NCBI GenBank assembly: GCA_009823395.1 | Contig: CM020515.1 | Coordinates: 15,623,989 to 15,687,988 of the forward strand | Direction: 5' to 3' | Source: Thamnaconus septentrionalis | Lineage: Eukaryota > Chordata > Actinopteri > Tetraodontiformes > Monacanthidae | Length of the DNA: 64,000 nt | Part shown: positions 60,841 to 64,000 of the stretch, in pieces | How positions within the stretch are numbered: position 1 is the stretch's first letter | Layout of the letters: each line of letters starts with the position of its first letter | Notes under the pieces: generated by a model | The model's input: only the letters and a program-made list of their open reading frames with translations | Told to the model about the DNA's origin: nothing | The model's database searches: none | Made by a program: the position numbers and the translations under genes

Positions 60841-61219
60841 CAAGAATGGATACAGAAAAAACAAACAAACACCTGTTTGTTCACTCTGCCCAATGCCTGA
60901 GACTGCGTTGGCACTTTAGACAAGCAGGCCTGAAGGACCCGACCTGAAGCGGTCACGTGACTTCAGCGTCACTCTGCAAACATTTTTTTTTTTTAAAGAA
61001 CTTTTTCTGCTGTGTATTTATTTCATTTGTATTCCATTTCACACCAGAAGACATCGGAATCCTCCACATCGGGACTGTAAATTTGTGACGGTCCCTAGAC
61101 CTTAGTCCCTCTCTCTCTCTGCAGCAGGTTCCTGGGTGGGGGCGGAGCTTCATTCCTGATCACCTGGGCTACATCAGACCGGCCTGCCTGCCTGCTCAAA
61201 CTTCTCATGCTCAAACCGT

Positions 61220-61572
61220 GGACGGCACAACGTTGCAGTGGTTTAGCGTCGTCTCCATGCAGGCCGCAGGTTCCAACCCCGGGCCCAGCGCCTTCCTGTG
61301 TGGAGTTTGCGGGCCTGTGTCGTCTCCGCGTGGCTTCTCTCCAGGTACTGCAGCTTCCTCCCACACACCAAAGACACACATAAGGCTAGCTAGCAGTAAG
61401 TGTGAGTGCCAGTGAGAGTTTGTGTCTCTCTGTGTGGCCCTGTGATTAACTCGTGGTGAGTCCAGAATGTAGCAACGCCTGTAACTCCGCCTTCACTGGA
61501 CGTTAGCTGTTGGGTCTCAGCCCCCCTGTGACCCGGCAGGGTGAAGGGTCACAGGGTCACAGATGATGGACG
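61220..61572 (+). mobile_element. Near-full-length tRNA-derived SINE (V-SINE-like)
   Basis: The head GGACGGCACAACGTTGCAGT, then GGTTTAGCGTCG, carries an A-box-like motif. A B-box-like GGTTCCAACCCC is at about 61270. Next comes the conserved central domain of fish V-SINEs: TTCCTGTGTGGAGTTTGCGG, CTCCGCGTGGCTTCTCTCCA, then CTTCCTCCCACACACCAAAG. The LINE-like tail GCCCTGTGATTAACTCGTGG, CCGCCTTCACTGGACGTTAG and CCCCCCTGTGACCC is diverged, and the end is GATGATGGA. The many substitutions point to an old copy. The body has a small insertion or duplication (CGCCTGTAACTCCGCC). Confidence 0.85.
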
Positions 61573-62623
61573 CTTGAGCTGCAGCTCTTCTTTCTGCAGA
61601 GGGGCAATCAGCTTTCCTTAACAGATTTTTTTTCTCTCTCTATCACACGTGTAATTAGTTTGACCCTTTTCCTCTAAAGGTTTATCAGCGGTGTCAAGGC
61701 CGCAGCACTCTGCTTGCATTAAGCGCTCGCTCTTTCCCCACACTGTTCAAGGAATTAATCTGACAGAGACATAAAAGAATTGGACAAGGACTGTGTGAAA
61801 GGAGCGGTGCGTCCTCAGGCTGAGACTTGAGGCCGTCCTTCCGTCACTGCCAAACAAACTCAAGTGGCGCCGAACCCGAATGGCAGCGCTGCAACTTGTA
61901 GCTTCACTCTCCTGCTGGAACACAACATCACACAAAATCAAAACACGCACACAAAACGAAAAGAAAATGCGAAAATCCACTACAAAATGTCCTTCACATT
62001 TTGTTTTCCTTATATCACCAAAGCTGTGGCTTCACTGTGAAGGTTCTCCAATAACACTTTGCCTTTGCTGCACATAAAATGAAATGAAATGCCGGCCACT
62101 GCGTGACTCAATCACTTTTTGTTCTCAAATGCGCCTGCTAACGCTGCGGCATCACGCTGGCCATTAGCCTGCCTGACTCTCGGTGATTAAACTCTCCTGA
62201 CAGCCGACTCATCATTATGGCAGTCAGAGAACTGTTAACGGCGCTCGACAGCCACACAGCTCCTCATTTCTATATTATCCTGATTAGCCTAAAGAGCCCA
62301 CAGCGGCAAAAGTGAGGACTATTCCTGGAAACAGTTGCCTATTGTTCCTCCCAAAAAAAGAGAAGCAAACTAAACAACCATAAAACATATTCTATGTTCC
62401 TATGTAAAATTCGATCCTTGATGATTAAACAGAGTGAGAAGTAGCCAAGAGGCAACGCAGCTTCTCAGAATGCTAATGGCCTGGAAAGGGGGAGTTGACA
62501 TACACACTGTGCAAAGAAAAAAAGGTGAGGGGCATCAGCGTCTGCGTGATTATCCAGGTAACTCTGCTAACACAGCTTTGACAGGCTGGCAAACATTATG
62601 TCCTGAATATGTAATAGATTTCC

Positions 62624-62625
<2 letters not shown>

Positions 62626-62684
<59 letters not shown>
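62626..62684. repeat. (GT)n microsatellite
   Basis: About 29 uninterrupted GT units. Confidence 0.97.
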
Positions 62685-62685
<1 letters not shown>

Positions 62686-63175
62686 CTGCAACAGAGTCGT
62701 CTCCCTGCAAAAGAGAGAAAGTGCCAATTATAATATTAAAGCCGTCTCCACCAATGACCTTTCTGCGTTTGGTCTGTGTGCTATTACACTCAATCAAGAA
62801 AGGTCAGCCGTGGACATGTCTCTCATGCACAAACTGGATACATTCACAAACCCAGATACTTTTTTTTGTTTCTTGGTTTTCTTTTAATGCGTCCCATGTT
62901 CTGCTGCTAAACGACTCCAATAATTCCGGTGCACCAACACGAGGCACATTCATCCAGGTGGCTGCAGCGGATTTGGCGCTAGCGTGCATGGATGTGATGC
63001 AGACGATGACAAACGTTGTTGGTTTGTGGTTAGAAATGCCAGAGTGCAATGGTTTGTTTGCTCAGGCAACTTAGATTTTAGATTTCCTTAAAGGCAGAGC
63101 TTTTAAGAGCTTTTGTATTTTTATTGCAGTTTCCTTATTTTTTATTATATTTTTTTAAAATATATATATTATTTT

Positions 63176-63268
63176 GCCTTCGCCTTATGACAGTTAAGAT
63201 AGGCTCCAACAGACCTCCGTAACCTGGAGTGCAGGAGAAACCATGTATTGAAAATTGATGGATGGATA
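63176..63268 (+). mobile_element. Diverged SINE/LINE tail
   Basis: GCCTTCGCCTTATGACAGTT then AAGATAGGCTCCAACAGACC matches the fish SINE/LINE 3' tail, ending in GATGGATGGAT. It is a second 5'-truncated copy, 1.6 kb from the near-full-length SINE. Confidence 0.7.
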
Positions 63269-64000
63269 TTTTTTGGAACATTCATTTCAGACCTCTTGCC
63301 AGTTGCCACACTGTCAGCACTGTTTACCTCGTGACCGATGTAGCTGCGCAACACCGGCTGCCCAGCATGCTCATCTTAGTGTTTGAGAAGGGTGCCACCT
63401 GGTGGGCAAAGGGTTAGCTTCGCCTGTCGAATGTTTAAAAAAATAAACAGGAAGGGGAATTGCTTTCATAGCAGCTGTTAGCAGGGACAGAATGATATTT
63501 TAAATAAAATCAGAGGAAAAAAAATCAATCAATGTGTTGGAACAATTCTGACCCGGATTCTATATCTTAGAATTGACATTTAATTTTTGACTTGTCTGAG
63601 TGGAGATGGGGGAAGTACAGTCGATGTGTCAGGCTGAATCGTCGAGAGAAAGTTTGTGCACTTGTTTTTCGTTTGCATTTCCATCTTATTACAAAGACGC
63701 ATAGTTTTCTCAATTTAATCACACTATAGAGAGAGGGATATATGTGAATTTAATTCTAGATCTAATGTAATGAGGCCCCGAAAAATATAATAAAACAGAG
63801 ACATTTTTCTCAGTGCCTGATTGACAGTTTACTGTTTGCAAAAAGATGTGTATAAGATGTATTACATTGTAAATAATATCAATTTAGTCTTTTTTGTGTT
63901 TAAATTCTCGTTTACCCAGCTTTGCAGACGTCTGGGCCTGGATCACTGCTGGGAAATTGCGTTGGCTAAACAGTTAACATAATTTCCTCCTGCTGTGAAA

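Larger units (their letters stand above)
47497..64000. other. Upstream intergenic region: no gene recognised
   Basis: No exon with recognisable protein content is found on either strand up to the window edge. The interval contains one near-full-length SINE, two SINE/LINE tails, three further copies or fragments of the dispersed repeat, several microsatellites, and CTCF-like motifs at 49766, 52025 and 60827. AT-rich, homeodomain-core-rich segments such as 60390-60560 may be conserved noncoding elements. The only splice-like signal of note is a strong donor after a short ATG frame at 48788-48809. Confidence 0.6.

Overview
This is vertebrate nuclear DNA, almost certainly from a ray-finned (teleost) fish. 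The evidence is a spliced vertebrate gene with a 15.2-kb intron, long CA/TG microsatellites, and degraded fish-type repeats: V-SINE-like SINEs and tails, a Tc1-like end and an hAT-like end. Protein-coding sequence fills only about 2.1 kb of the 64 kb. No operon, CRISPR array, phage or bacterial-type system was found, and I see no convincing undescribed multi-gene system.

Layout. Positions 1-1025 hold the last 340 codons of a gene on the + strand. The protein is a basic, Ser/Lys/Ala-rich tail that best fits the C-terminus of the deubiquitinase USP31. Its 3' UTR probably runs to about 5.70 kb. From 5.7 to about 29.3-30.2 kb is a tail-to-tail intergenic interval with repeats and no recognised gene. 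Positions 30,726-47,040 (- strand) hold a complete two-exon gene for heparan sulfate 3-O-sulfotransferase 2 (hs3st2, 372 aa). Its intron (31,345-46,540) contains several CA/TG tracts, one of them in the loop of an inverted repeat. The start codon lies in a CpG-rich block with upstream ATGs. From 47.1 to 64 kb I find no recognisable gene, only SINE remnants, microsatellites, CTCF-like motifs and possible conserved noncoding DNA.

The tail-to-tail order USP31 -> <- HS3ST2 is also that of human 16p12. This supports both names and suggests a conserved vertebrate block, compacted here to about 25-30 kb between stop codons. The two genes have no known shared pathway: HS3ST2 sulfates heparan sulfate in the Golgi and USP31 is a ubiquitin protease.

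The most interesting observations are: (1) an apparently unclassified short interspersed repeat, with several copies sharing two ordered landmarks and one copy inside the usp31 3' UTR; (2) an inverted repeat holding a CA/TG microsatellite just inside hs3st2 intron 1; (3) an out-of-frame upstream ATG frame overlapping the hs3st2 start; (4) a perfect 30-bp palindrome upstream of hs3st2; (5) a reverse-transcriptase-like FADD motif antisense to the hs3st2 3' UTR; and (6) a solo-LTR-like element beside a tRNA-like sequence.
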